A stretch of 64,000 nt of DNA, taken from NCBI GenBank assembly GCA_035944555.1, contig DASZAY010000009.1, positions 62,001 to 126,000 on the forward strand, given 5' to 3'. The translations under genes and the position numbers were made by a program. This DNA is from CADCWK01 sp035944555. Its GTDB lineage: Bacteria > Chloroflexota > Chloroflexia > Thermomicrobiales > UBA6265. Below the pieces are notes generated by a model that worked only from the letters and a program-made list of their open reading frames with translations, did not search any database and was not told where the DNA came from. Shown piece by piece: positions 8,843-17,144 of the stretch; the stretch's first letter is position 1, and every line of letters starts with the position of its first letter.

Positions 8843-8859
8843 GACCTGAACTCCTTGCT

Positions 8860-8886
8860 GGGGTCCGGATTTGAAGCCCGGACCCC
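8860..8886 (-). terminator. Hairpin downstream of the NIF3-like gene
   Basis: GGGGTCCGG (8860-8868) pairs perfectly with CCGGACCCC (8878-8886) around a 9-nt loop. It lies just after the NIF3-like stop codon. No long T tract follows, so efficiency is uncertain. Confidence 0.55.
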
Positions 8887-8905
8887 CTGAGATGTAGTGG
8901 CCGAG

Positions 8906-9748
8906 CTACAGACCACTCATCCGGATGACTTCGACGCCCCGGGCCTCCAGGTCAGCCACGTACCTGTTGATCCCGATCATGTCGCTGGAGATGTGCCCGC
9001 TGACGACGACGTTCTTGCCGTCCTGCGCCATGTTCCGGAGCGCATCGGCCTCGGCCGGAGCCAGGTGAATGTAGACGACCGTGTCGACCCCGTGGTCCCA
9101 CATGACCCGGGCGGCGGACGCCCCGCCATTCGTACCGGCGCCGTGGAACACGAACACCTTGCCGGCGGGGTTGTCGGCCGACCCGACCGGCACGGTGACG
9201 TCGGTTCGCGCGTCCCGCAACTCCGGGATCTTCCGGAGTCCTGCGACGACGTCGGCGACGGTCGGCGTTGCGCCTTCGCCGGAGACGGTCGCGAGGTGGT
9301 CGACGATCGCCCTGTCCATCACCCGGCGACCATACTCGTCCAGCGGCAGGTGGACGTTCAGGAACGGCATCTTCAGCAGCCGGGCGATCGACGGCGCGTG
9401 GTCGAAGTTGGCGATCTGGGCGGTTGCCTGCGCCGCGACGATCTTCGGAGCGATCGTCCTTTCGGCGATGTCCGCCGGGACGCCGGCCCGGACCAGGAAC
9501 TCGGTCTGGACGTCGAGCACGCGATGGAAGTTCAGCCGGGCGTCCCCACCGGCCGGATGGTGGGCGATGACGGCGTCGACGCCGAGCTGGCGACCGAGCA
9601 GCAGCTCCGCCCCGGCGATGTCGATGCCCATCATGACGCGCTTGAAGTCAGTCCCTTCGACGTAGATCGCGCTGTCGCTTGGCATCTCCGTCATCCCGAC
9701 GAGGTCGGAGGCGATCTGCGCCAGCTCCGTCGTTCCCGGCATCGTCAT
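8906..9748 (-). CDS. NIF3/DUF34-like metal-binding protein
   Basis: A 280-residue protein resembling the NIF3 (DUF34) family of di-metal proteins of uncertain function. The likely metal ligands are the HHP of VIAHHPAGG, the Asp of NVHLPLDEYG and a C-terminal GHISSD, where canonical members have a GHxxSE-type motif, so the last acidic ligand is Asp instead of Glu. The start is ATG 9748 with GGAGAACCAG upstream; the longer open frame to 9862 lacks support. It diverges from selD across about 100 nt. The GTP cyclohydrolase label sometimes given to this family should not be assumed. Confidence 0.72.
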   Translation of the reverse strand: MTMPGTTELAQIASDLVGMTEMPSDSAIYVEGTDFKRVMMGIDIAGAELLLGRQLGVDAVIAHHPAGGDARLNFHRVLDVQTEFLVRAGVPADIAERTIAPKIVAAQATAQIANFDHAPSIARLLKMPFLNVHLPLDEYGRRVMDRAIVDHLATVSGEGATPTVADVVAGLRKIPELRDARTDVTVPVGSADNPAGKVFVFHGAGTNGGASAARVMWDHGVDTVVYIHLAPAEADALRNMAQDGKNVVVSGHISSDMIGINRYVADLEARGVEVIRMSGL

Positions 9749-9852
9749 CTCTGGTTCTCCCCACGGGGAGCGAACTCGACAGTCATGCCGTCCGCCCCTA
9801 CCATCGCGTCCATGCAGTCCAAGCAAACCATCCCATCCTATCGGGTCCGGCC

Positions 9853-10914
9853 ATGACCGCACAGGGCAGCATTGCCAGTGCCACGCTCGCGGCCGGTGGT
9901 GGCTGTGCGGCCAAGATGAGCCCCAGCGCCCTCTCCCACCTGATCGCCCGAAGCGGGCTGGCCGACCAACAGTCGCCAGATGTCCTCGTCGGGCTGGGGA
10001 CCAGTGACGACGCCGCGGTGATCCGGACCGGACCGGAGACGGCGATCGTCCAGACGGTCGACTTCTTCCCGCCGGTCGTCGACGACCCCCACCTGTTCGG
10101 CCGGATCGCGGCCGCCAACGCGATGAGCGACGTCTGGGCGATGGGTGGGGACGTGCTCTCGGCCCTCGCCATCCTGACCGTGCCGGAGGACGCCAACCCG
10201 TCGGTTGGTGCCGTGATCCTGGCCGGGGCGAGGGAGGCGGTTGCCGCGGGCGGCGGGGTGATCGTCGGCGGGCATACCGTCTACGATCCTGGCGTCAAGT
10301 TCGGGCTCGCCGTGACCGGCACCGTTCATCCGGACCGGTTCTGGACCAAGGCGACCGCCTGTCCGGGCGACGTGCTCGTGCTGACCAAGCCGGTCGGCAC
10401 GGCGCTGGTCATGACGGCGCACCGAGCCGGTGCGGCTCCCGCCGGCGCGTACCAATCTGCCGTGGAATCGATGGTCCGGCTGAACCGCCGAACCAGCGAG
10501 ATCGCGCGGTCGCGACCGCCACGGGCCTGCACCGACGTCACCGGCTTCGGCCTGCTGGGCCATCTCGCCGAGATGGTGGTCCGGAGCGGCACCGGCGCGG
10601 TCGTCCATACCGGATCGGTCCCGGTGCTGCCCGGCGCGCTGGAAGCGGCGAAGGCAGGTTTCCTCTGCGCCGGTCTCGGCCGTAACCGGGCCTCCTGGGA
10701 AGAAGAAGCTCGCTCCGGAATCGCCCTGCGCTACGGCGAAACCGACGAGGCGCTGATCCAGGCGTTCTGGGATCCCAACACCTCGGGTGGACTGCTGCTC
10801 GCGATCGACCCTCAGGAAGCGGACGACGTCGTGGCGAGATTAATCGATGCGGGCGAGCCGGCCGGGGTGATCGGCGCCATGACAGACGCCGGTGACATAC
10901 GATTGCACCCATGA
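9853..10914 (+). CDS. selD: Selenide, water dikinase (selenophosphate synthetase)
   Basis: Makes selenophosphate from selenide and ATP, the selenium donor for selenocysteine, selenouridine in tRNA, or a labile selenium cofactor. The 353-residue protein has the glycine-rich loop GGGCAAKMS with the catalytic Cys18 and Lys21, so it carries cysteine rather than selenocysteine. LGTSDDAAVI and the DFFPPVVDD segment form the ATP/metal site, and NAMSDVWAMGG follows. The start is ATG 9853; the open frame upstream is not supported. Its stop overlaps the rsmA start (ATGA), so the two are translationally coupled. No selA, selB, selC or mnmH-like gene is in the window. Confidence 0.95.
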   Translation: MTAQGSIASATLAAGGGCAAKMSPSALSHLIARSGLADQQSPDVLVGLGTSDDAAVIRTGPETAIVQTVDFFPPVVDDPHLFGRIAAANAMSDVWAMGGDVLSALAILTVPEDANPSVGAVILAGAREAVAAGGGVIVGGHTVYDPGVKFGLAVTGTVHPDRFWTKATACPGDVLVLTKPVGTALVMTAHRAGAAPAGAYQSAVESMVRLNRRTSEIARSRPPRACTDVTGFGLLGHLAEMVVRSGTGAVVHTGSVPVLPGALEAAKAGFLCAGLGRNRASWEEEARSGIALRYGETDEALIQAFWDPNTSGGLLLAIDPQEADDVVARLIDAGEPAGVIGAMTDAGDIRLHP

Positions 10915-11912
10915 GCGACGCCGAGCAGGACCTGACCGATCCCACAACCGACGAACTGGACGACGTGGTCGAGGCCATCCCCGCCGCGCCGGACGGATTC
11001 GTCTCCGGGCTGCCCCGTACCCGGCGCGCCTGGCGATCGCTCCTGGACGAGCTCGGGGTCCGGCCCAGCAAGGGACTTGGCCAGAACTTCCTCTTCGAGC
11101 GCGGCATCGTCGACCGAATTGTCCGGCTGGCCAGCGTCGGGCCGGACGACCACGTCCTCGAGGTCGGGCCGGGGCTCGGCATCCTGACCGAGGCACTCAT
11201 CGCCCGGGCCGGACACGTCACCGCGGTGGAATACGACCGTCGCTTGGCGGCGCATCTCCGCTGGACCTTCGATCGCTCCGGACGCTTCCACCTGCACCAG
11301 GCGGACGCACTCCAGACGCCGACGACCGACCTCTTCCCGGACGACGTCACGTTCTCGGTGGTCGCCAACCTGCCGTACAACATCGCGTCGGCCGTCGTGC
11401 AGCACCTGCTGGAGCAGCCGCACCGCCCGACCCGGTTGACCTTGATGGTCCAGCGGGAAGTCGCCGAGCGCATCGTCGCGCCGCCTGGCGAGCTGTCCGT
11501 CCTTGGGGTGGCGACGCAGTTCTACGCCGCTGGCCGGATCCTGTTCGACATCCCGCCGACCGTCTTCGTCCCGCCGCCAACGGTGACATCGTCGGTCCTC
11601 CAGCTCGATGTCAGGCCGGAACTGCTGCTGGCTGACGCCGACATCCCGGAGTTCATGCGGATCGTCCGCGCCGGGTACAACCAGAAGCGCAAGCAGGTCG
11701 CGAACAGCATCGCGGCGCGGTTCGGCGTCCCCAAGGCCGGTGTGGAGACGTGGCTGCGCTCAGCAGGCGTCGACCCGGATCGTCGCGCCCAAACGCTGAC
11801 GGTGGCCGAGTGGGTGGCGATCCGGCAGGCCGCGCCGGGGCTTCCCGCCGAAGACACCTCGCAGTCCCGCAAGCGCGACCGGGTACGTCCGGCGGCGGAC
11901 GAGACCCCGTGA
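10911..11912 (+). CDS. rsmA: 16S rRNA (adenine1518/1519-N6) dimethyltransferase
   Basis: Dimethylates two adjacent adenines near the 3' end of 16S rRNA during 30S assembly (also called KsgA). The 333-residue protein has the SAM-binding VLEVGPGLGILTEAL and the catalytic motif NLPYNIAS, with GQNFLFERG before them and NQKRKQV in the C-terminal domain. An acidic 30-residue N-terminal extension and a charged C-terminal tail make it longer than the E. coli protein. Its start overlaps selD and its stop overlaps ispE, so the three genes form one tightly coupled operon. Confidence 0.95.
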   Translation: MSDAEQDLTDPTTDELDDVVEAIPAAPDGFVSGLPRTRRAWRSLLDELGVRPSKGLGQNFLFERGIVDRIVRLASVGPDDHVLEVGPGLGILTEALIARAGHVTAVEYDRRLAAHLRWTFDRSGRFHLHQADALQTPTTDLFPDDVTFSVVANLPYNIASAVVQHLLEQPHRPTRLTLMVQREVAERIVAPPGELSVLGVATQFYAAGRILFDIPPTVFVPPPTVTSSVLQLDVRPELLLADADIPEFMRIVRAGYNQKRKQVANSIAARFGVPKAGVETWLRSAGVDPDRRAQTLTVAEWVAIRQAAPGLPAEDTSQSRKRDRVRPAADETP

Positions 11913-12844
11913 TCGATCAGTCTGCTTCGTCCGTCCGGCTGCGCGCCCCGGCCAAGCTGAACCTCGGGCTCGCCATCACCGGCCGGCGCGACGATGGCTT
12001 CCACGACCTGGTGACGATCTTCCAAGCGATCGATCTCTGCGACGACGTCACCGTGCGTCATCGCCCCACCGGTGAGACACCCGCATTGGTTCACCTGGGC
12101 GAGATCGGTGGTTCGGAGCCTGGGGAGGACGCTGTCCTCGTCTCGGACGACAACCTGGCGGTCCGCGCGGCCCGGGCCGCGGCTGACGCGACCGGCCTGA
12201 CCGGGGAGCTGACCGTGTCGCTGGACAAGGCGATCCCGCCAGCATCCGGGATGGGAGGCGCCTCGTCGGACGCGGCGGCGGCACTGTCCGCGATCGAGCG
12301 GATCGCGGGTCGGGCGATCCCGGACCCGGACCGGCTGCGCATCGAACTGGCGCTCGGTAGCGATGTGCCGTTCTTCCGCCGCGCGGGAACAGCGTTGGCG
12401 GGTGGGCGGGGCGAGGACCTGGACGTGCTCCCGACCCCCAGGGAAGGCGTCTTCGTGGTGGTCGTCCCGCGGCTCTCGACCCCCATCCTGCGCAAGACGG
12501 CCACGCTCTTCGGTGCCCTCCGGCCCGATGACTTCGACGCGGGACATCCTGTTCTGGAGCAGGCCGGTCGGCTCCGCCGCAGGGAACCGATCGACCCTGA
12601 CCTGCTCGATAACGGATTCGAGCGGGCGCTCGGTGAGATCGCGCCGGAGGTCGAGGTGTTCCGGCGGGCGCTGCACGCGGTAGCTCCGCGCCGCTGGGCG
12701 CTGTCCGGGGCCGGACCGACCCACTACGGCGTCGACGAAGACCCTGAACGGGCCGCCGACGTGGCCCGACGGCTGGGCAAGCGGTTCGGTCCCCGCGCGA
12801 TGGTCGCGGTCTGCCGGCCCTGGTCGCCGGACGAGCCCTCCTGA
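11909..12844 (+). CDS. ispE: 4-diphosphocytidyl-2-C-methyl-D-erythritol kinase
   Basis: Phosphorylates CDP-methylerythritol in the MEP isoprenoid pathway. The 311-residue GHMP kinase has the N-terminal APAKLNLGL, the ATP loop PPASGMGGASSDAAAAL and a C-terminal LSGAGPT motif. The start is GTG 11909, which overlaps the rsmA stop (GTGA). The frame is open further upstream but runs inside rsmA. rsmA-ispE is a widely conserved neighbourhood; selD at the head of it is less usual. Confidence 0.95.
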   Translation: MIDQSASSVRLRAPAKLNLGLAITGRRDDGFHDLVTIFQAIDLCDDVTVRHRPTGETPALVHLGEIGGSEPGEDAVLVSDDNLAVRAARAAADATGLTGELTVSLDKAIPPASGMGGASSDAAAALSAIERIAGRAIPDPDRLRIELALGSDVPFFRRAGTALAGGRGEDLDVLPTPREGVFVVVVPRLSTPILRKTATLFGALRPDDFDAGHPVLEQAGRLRRREPIDPDLLDNGFERALGEIAPEVEVFRRALHAVAPRRWALSGAGPTHYGVDEDPERAADVARRLGKRFGPRAMVAVCRPWSPDEPS

Positions 12845-12852
12845 GAGCGACG

Positions 12853-12898
12853 GAACAGGCGACATCCGCCCCGTACGAGAGGCGGATGTCGCCTGTTC
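12853..12898. terminator. Long perfect hairpin between ispE and the ABC operon
   Basis: An 18-bp perfect stem (12853-12870 with 12881-12898, 10-nt loop) lies in the convergent gap between ispE and a permease gene. It can serve both strands. Neither side has a clear T tract. Confidence 0.7.
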
Positions 12899-12918
12899 AT
12901 CGGCTTGACCGGATGCGG

Positions 12919-13887
12919 TTACTTGACGCCGGACACCACCGTGCCCTGGATGAATGAACGCTGCGTCAGGAAGAACACGATGAGGACGGGAATCAGGCTA
13001 AGAACGGTCTGAGCCATGATGCCCTGGAAGTCGGTCGTGAACCGGGAGTTGAGCAGGGCGAGACCACGGGCGAGGGTGAATGAACTGGTCTCGTTCAGAT
13101 AGATCAGCGGACCGAGGAAGTCGTTCCAGTTCCAGCCGAACGCGTAGATCGCGATGACGCCGAGTGCCGGTCCTGCCTGTGGCATGACGATCCGCCAGTA
13201 GATCTGGAACCAGCCGGCCCCATCCAGTCGGGCCGCGTCGTCGTAGTCGATCGGGATCGTCATCATGTATTGCCGGACCAGGAAGATGGCGAAGGCACCG
13301 GCGTAGTTGCTTGCGAAAAATGCCGGCAACGACAGTGGAATCGGCGTGTTGAAGAACGAGATCTGCATCCCCAGCAGGTCGGTCAGGAACGATCCAAGCC
13401 GGGTCCAGCCCACGTAGATCGGGATGATCGTCACCTGCTCGGGCAGCATCATCGTCGCCAGCACCACGACGAACAGCGCGTTCCGGCCGGGAAACCGCAT
13501 CCTGGCGAACGCGAACCCGGCCAGGGAGGCCGAGAACAGCAGGCCGACGATATTCAGGATGGTGATGACGGTTGTGTTCCAGTAGAAGCGGCCGAAGGGC
13601 AGCGCTTCGAATGGCCGGGTGTAGCCGTCCAGGGTGATCGGCCAGGGCAGGAACGTCGGGGGCGTCGTGAACAGCTGGCCCTGCGTCTTGAAGGACGTCG
13701 CCAGCATCCACGCGAGTGGAGCCGCGAAGATCAGCGCGCCGAGCACGACGGTCAGGTGCAGGATCGTTCGCCGGACTCGTCCAGTCAGGACCGGATCGAA
13801 GCGGAAGCTCGGGGTCGTCGCCTGGACGCTGGCGTAGGGGCGATTCGTCCGGTCTGGTCGGGTGGTCTGGTCGGTTGTGGGCGTCAC
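12919..13887 (-). CDS. Carbohydrate ABC transporter permease (MalG type)
   Basis: One of two inner-membrane subunits of a sugar-type ABC importer. The 322-residue protein has a charged N-terminal tail, six predicted membrane helices and the cytoplasmic EAA loop DYDDAARLDGAGWFQIYWRI, which docks with the ATPase. Its C-terminal half (FTLARGLALL, SFIQGTVVSGVK) is typical of the MalG/LacG branch. The start is GTG 13887, overlapping the stop of the partner permease by 4 nt. No ATPase gene is adjacent, so a shared MsmK-like ATPase is expected elsewhere. The sugar cannot be predicted. Confidence 0.92.
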   Translation of the reverse strand: MTPTTDQTTRPDRTNRPYASVQATTPSFRFDPVLTGRVRRTILHLTVVLGALIFAAPLAWMLATSFKTQGQLFTTPPTFLPWPITLDGYTRPFEALPFGRFYWNTTVITILNIVGLLFSASLAGFAFARMRFPGRNALFVVVLATMMLPEQVTIIPIYVGWTRLGSFLTDLLGMQISFFNTPIPLSLPAFFASNYAGAFAIFLVRQYMMTIPIDYDDAARLDGAGWFQIYWRIVMPQAGPALGVIAIYAFGWNWNDFLGPLIYLNETSSFTLARGLALLNSRFTTDFQGIMAQTVLSLIPVLIVFFLTQRSFIQGTVVSGVK

Positions 13888-14867
13888 TTCCGCAACCCTC
13901 CCTCATAGTGCACCCAGGTGTCGGCACTGCGGACGAGCACGAGGGTGAACGCCATGATGATCGCGAACAGGACCCAGGCGACAGCCGACGCGTACCCGAA
14001 GCTGAACGAGCGGAAGGCTTCGCGGTACAGCAGGTAAACCATGGTCAGGGTCGCGTTGTTCGGCCCGCCTCCGGTGATGACGGCGATGGTCGTGAAGACC
14101 TGAAACGCCGAGATTACGCCGATGATGAGATTGAAGAAGATCGTCGGAGTCAGCAGGGGCAGGGTGACCGTGAAGAAGGCCCGGACCGGGCCCGCGCCGT
14201 CGACCCGTGCCGCTTCCTTGATGTCTGACGGGATGCTCTGGAGCCCGGCAAGGTAGAGCAGCATGTTGGCGCCGGTGCCCCAGACCGCGATCAGGATCAG
14301 TCCCGGCAGGGCCCAGTCCGACGACGAGAACCAGCGCAGCGATCCGATGCCGAAAACGGCCAGAAGCTGGTTCATCAGCCCGTCCGGGCTGGGGTTCAGC
14401 ACCCAGTTCCAGACCACCGCAACCGATACGCCGGAGACGACGGCGGGGAGGTAGTAGAGCGTTCGCCAGACGCCACTCAGCACCAGCTTCTGGTTGAGCA
14501 GCAAGGCGATTCCAAGCGCGAGGACAGTCCCGACTGGCACCACGATCGCCGTGTAGGTTCCGGTAACCCGGAGCGCCTTCCAGAACGCCGGGTCGTCGAA
14601 GAGCTGCCGGTAGTTGGCGGTGCCCACGTACTCGCTCTTGTTGAGCAGGTTGGTGTCGAAGAACGACAGGCGGAAGGAATAGATCATGGCTCCGACCGTG
14701 AAGATCAGGAAGCCGAGGATCCATGGCGCCAGGAAGACGTAGGCAACCAGCGCCTCCTTGCGCCGGTCGGTCAACCACGGAAGGCGGGGCTCGATGATCG
14801 TGACATCGTCTCTGAGCGATCGGGTGTCGTGGTCTGCCACGACCGTGGGGGGACTCACCATGGACAC
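13884..14867 (-). CDS. Carbohydrate ABC transporter permease (MalF/UgpA type)
   Basis: The second permease of the importer. The 327-residue protein has a soluble N-terminal stretch, six membrane helices and an EAA loop (DIKEAARVDGAGPVRAFFTV). TGGGPNNAT and a late FGYASAVAWVLF segment are family hallmarks. It lies between the binding-protein gene (72 nt upstream) and the MalG-type permease (4-nt overlap), so all three form one operon. ATG 14867 is used; ATG 14861 is an alternative that removes two residues. Confidence 0.92.
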   Translation of the reverse strand: MSMVSPPTVVADHDTRSLRDDVTIIEPRLPWLTDRRKEALVAYVFLAPWILGFLIFTVGAMIYSFRLSFFDTNLLNKSEYVGTANYRQLFDDPAFWKALRVTGTYTAIVVPVGTVLALGIALLLNQKLVLSGVWRTLYYLPAVVSGVSVAVVWNWVLNPSPDGLMNQLLAVFGIGSLRWFSSSDWALPGLILIAVWGTGANMLLYLAGLQSIPSDIKEAARVDGAGPVRAFFTVTLPLLTPTIFFNLIIGVISAFQVFTTIAVITGGGPNNATLTMVYLLYREAFRSFSFGYASAVAWVLFAIIMAFTLVLVRSADTWVHYEGGLRK

Positions 14868-14939
14868 GCTCCTGGCACAAACGGACGGGGGTCTCGCCGG
14901 ACTCGCCGACGAGACCCCCGGACGGGATCAGGTTGTCAA

Positions 14940-16373
14940 TCAGCCATTCTGCTGCTGGGACGTAACTTCCTCCGCCACGGCCCGGAGCGATTCCGCATCG
15001 GTCGCTCCATCGATGTACACGGCCTGGATGGCTGGGAGGATCAGATCCTGCGCCTCGCTGTCGCGGGCAAAGAGGGCGCGGTTTCGCGGGTAACCTTGGT
15101 CCATCGCGGTCCGCGCCATCTCGAGATTGGCCTCGGCCAGCTCCGGGTAGGCGGTCGTGCAGATGTCGATCCAGGAATCAAGCAGCGAGTAGCGACAGGG
15201 CAGGTAACCCGTGACCCGCGTCGACTCCATCTGGAACCGGGGGCCGGAAAGGAACTTGACCAGCTCCCACGCGGCTTCCTGGTTGGGCGAACCATTCCAG
15301 ATGGCGAAGCCGTCGGCGGTGCCGAGAACGTGGCGACCGGCTGGGCCAGCAGGTACCGGTGCGAACGCCCAGCGGAACGGGGAGCCGGCGGCGCGGATCT
15401 GTTCGGCGATGGCGAAGGGGTAGAGCCCGTCCTCGACCATCGCGAGCCGACCCTGGGCGAAGGCAATCGTCGTGTTGGCAACGCCACCGGCCCCGCCAGG
15501 AAACAGCAAACCGAACTGGGCATTGGAGCCGTCGACGAAGGTGAGGTCGTACAGCCACTGCGAAGCGGCGATGGCCGGATCCTCACCGAACGCGGCGCGG
15601 GTGTTATCAGCCGGGTCGACGAGATTGCCGCCCCATGTCCTCAGCTTGTACGACCAGCGGTCCAGGCCATAGGCCGGGAAGAACAGCCCGAAACGCTCGA
15701 CGTTGTCACCGTCGCGGATCGTCAGCTGGCGTGCGACATCACGGTAGGTGTCGTGGGTCCATGTGTCGTCCGGCGGCGCGATCCCGTTCTGCTCGAAGAG
15801 GTCGCGGTTGTACCAGATCGCCATCATGTTGACGTACTTGGGCAGGCCGAACCGGATGCCGCTCGGCAAGATGAAGTCCGCCCACTGCCACTCGAAGTAG
15901 TCGGCGATCGCTTCCGGCGTGAAATCCCGGTCGACCAGGGCCTGGACGTCGAGGACCTGGCCCACCGCGTCATACCGAGCGACATCGTCCCGCCACGTGT
16001 CGAAAACGTCGGGGGCATTGCCGCCAATCATCGAGGTGACAAGCTGCTCATCCCGGTTTTCTGGCTGCGGCTCGACGGTAACGCTGACGTTGGGGTACAT
16101 CGACGTGAAGTACTGGTCGATCAGGGCCTGGGTCTGCTGGACTTCGCTGGCCGCCGAAGAGACGAGCTGATAACGGAGCTCACCGGAAACCTCGGTGTTC
16201 ATTGCCGGCGTCGGAACGCTGGCCGGCGCGGTAACCGGGGTCGCATCCTGCGCGGCGGCCGGGTTACGCAACCGAGTCGCCAAGGCCGCCGCGGCACCCG
16301 TCGCGGCCGCCCCGCGGATCACGTCACGCCGTCCCATCTCCCGGCCAGAACCGAACCTTCGTGCATCGGTCAT
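14940..16373 (-). CDS. Extracellular solute-binding protein, family 1, Tat-exported
   Basis: Captures a sugar outside the membrane and delivers it to the permeases. The 477-residue protein starts at ATG 16373 with CCAGGAGACAATCG upstream. A twin-arginine signal (GRRDVIRG) is followed by an Ala-rich hydrophobic core and a Thr/Pro/Ala linker (about residues 40-60). The mature domain includes NAPDVFDTWRDD and WSYKLRTWGGNLVDP, as in periplasmic sugar-binding proteins. Tat export suggests folding in the cytoplasm first. Being first in the operon, it should be the most highly expressed subunit. The ligand is unknown. Confidence 0.92.
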   Translation of the reverse strand: MTDARRFGSGREMGRRDVIRGAAATGAAAALATRLRNPAAAQDATPVTAPASVPTPAMNTEVSGELRYQLVSSAASEVQQTQALIDQYFTSMYPNVSVTVEPQPENRDEQLVTSMIGGNAPDVFDTWRDDVARYDAVGQVLDVQALVDRDFTPEAIADYFEWQWADFILPSGIRFGLPKYVNMMAIWYNRDLFEQNGIAPPDDTWTHDTYRDVARQLTIRDGDNVERFGLFFPAYGLDRWSYKLRTWGGNLVDPADNTRAAFGEDPAIAASQWLYDLTFVDGSNAQFGLLFPGGAGGVANTTIAFAQGRLAMVEDGLYPFAIAEQIRAAGSPFRWAFAPVPAGPAGRHVLGTADGFAIWNGSPNQEAAWELVKFLSGPRFQMESTRVTGYLPCRYSLLDSWIDICTTAYPELAEANLEMARTAMDQGYPRNRALFARDSEAQDLILPAIQAVYIDGATDAESLRAVAEEVTSQQQNG

Positions 16374-16652
16374 CGATTGTCTCCTGGGGTAAGCCCCTGT
16401 TGCTCGAGGTCGGGAGGGAGTCAGACAGGGCGGATTGGACGGCCGCGTCGCCGCTTCACCACCATGGGGACAGGCACCGTGTGCTGGATCGACCGGCCGA
16501 AACGACAGGCGTCGGACGCCTGCCCGGTCCGGTAATTCCTCGGGTTGGCCCATCCCGGCTCTCTCCGGCCGGGACCGACAGCTAGCCGCCCCGGAATGGC
16601 ACCAGACCACCGCCCCGGAAATCCGAACGGTGACCCGCTGCCGTTGCCATGT
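16374..16652. other. Intergenic leader upstream of the binding-protein gene
   Basis: About 280 nt between the start of the binding-protein gene and its predicted promoter. Apart from the ribosome site near 16383 I see no gene and no convincing RNA structure. It would form a long untranslated leader for the ABC operon. Confidence 0.5.
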
Positions 16653-16681
16653 TGTATAGCACCACTGGTGCCGCTTCATAA
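16653..16681 (-). promoter_or_regulatory. Putative promoter with operator palindrome for the ABC operon
   Basis: On the minus strand TTATGA (16681-16676) and TATACA (16658-16653) are 17 nt apart. The spacer contains the perfect palindrome GCACCACTGGTGC (16659-16671), a natural site for a LacI- or GntR-type sugar repressor. The -35 is weak. Confidence 0.45.
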
Positions 16682-16764
16682 ATGCGGACACTATCCGGTC
16701 TGTTTGACGGATTGTTATCGCGCACTATTGGAAAGCCGGTCAACCGGCAATGCTAGAATGGCAG

Positions 16765-17073
16765 ACACGCTGACGGAACCACGATCGCGTCGTCTGCCGC
16801 TCCCGAGCGAACCTGGGCTGGTGTGAGCCAGGTGCCGAGCCCGACGCCGGTCATCCTTCCCGAGTTGCCCCCCGAACCCGTCGCCGATCCGGGCGCGAAA
16901 GTAGGCGAGGCCGGTCCCATCGCCCGTTACCGCGATGCGCCACGCGCCGGACAGATCCTCCGGTCAGTCGTGTGCGCCCGAGTGGGTCTCGCCATGCGAG
17001 GCCAAGCGAGGTGGTACCGCGGGTCACGCCCGTCCTCGAGAGCCAGTCTCCGAGGATGGGTCGTTGTGTTTTT
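16765..17073 (+). promoter_or_regulatory. Isoleucine T-box riboswitch leader of ileS
   Basis: The leader has the Stem I distal motif GAGCGAACC (from 16805) followed by GGTGTGAGCC. An AUC codon at 16853-16855 lies in the position expected of the specifier and encodes isoleucine. The T-box core GAGGTGGTACCGCG follows at 17008-17021, then a terminator. A -10-like TAGAAT at 16755-16760 would start transcription about where the leader begins; I see no good -35. Uncharged tRNA-Ile should promote readthrough into ileS. Confidence 0.9.
17029..17073 (+). terminator. Intrinsic terminator of the ileS T-box
   Basis: CCCGTCCTCG (17029-17038) pairs with CGAGGATGGG (17051-17060), with GAG/CTC extending the stem. 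It is followed by TCGTTGTGTTTTT, ending about 70 nt before the ileS start. Confidence 0.88.
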
Positions 17074-17144
17074 CGACCCTGACCTCACCCCAGACCTCGA
17101 TTGCCGGCTCCTGCCGGCTCTACCACGATGGAGCTTTGACCCGG

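Noticed and set aside
16935..17144. N-terminal extension of ileS
   Set aside because: The extra 70 codons lie in the T-box leader and its terminator.
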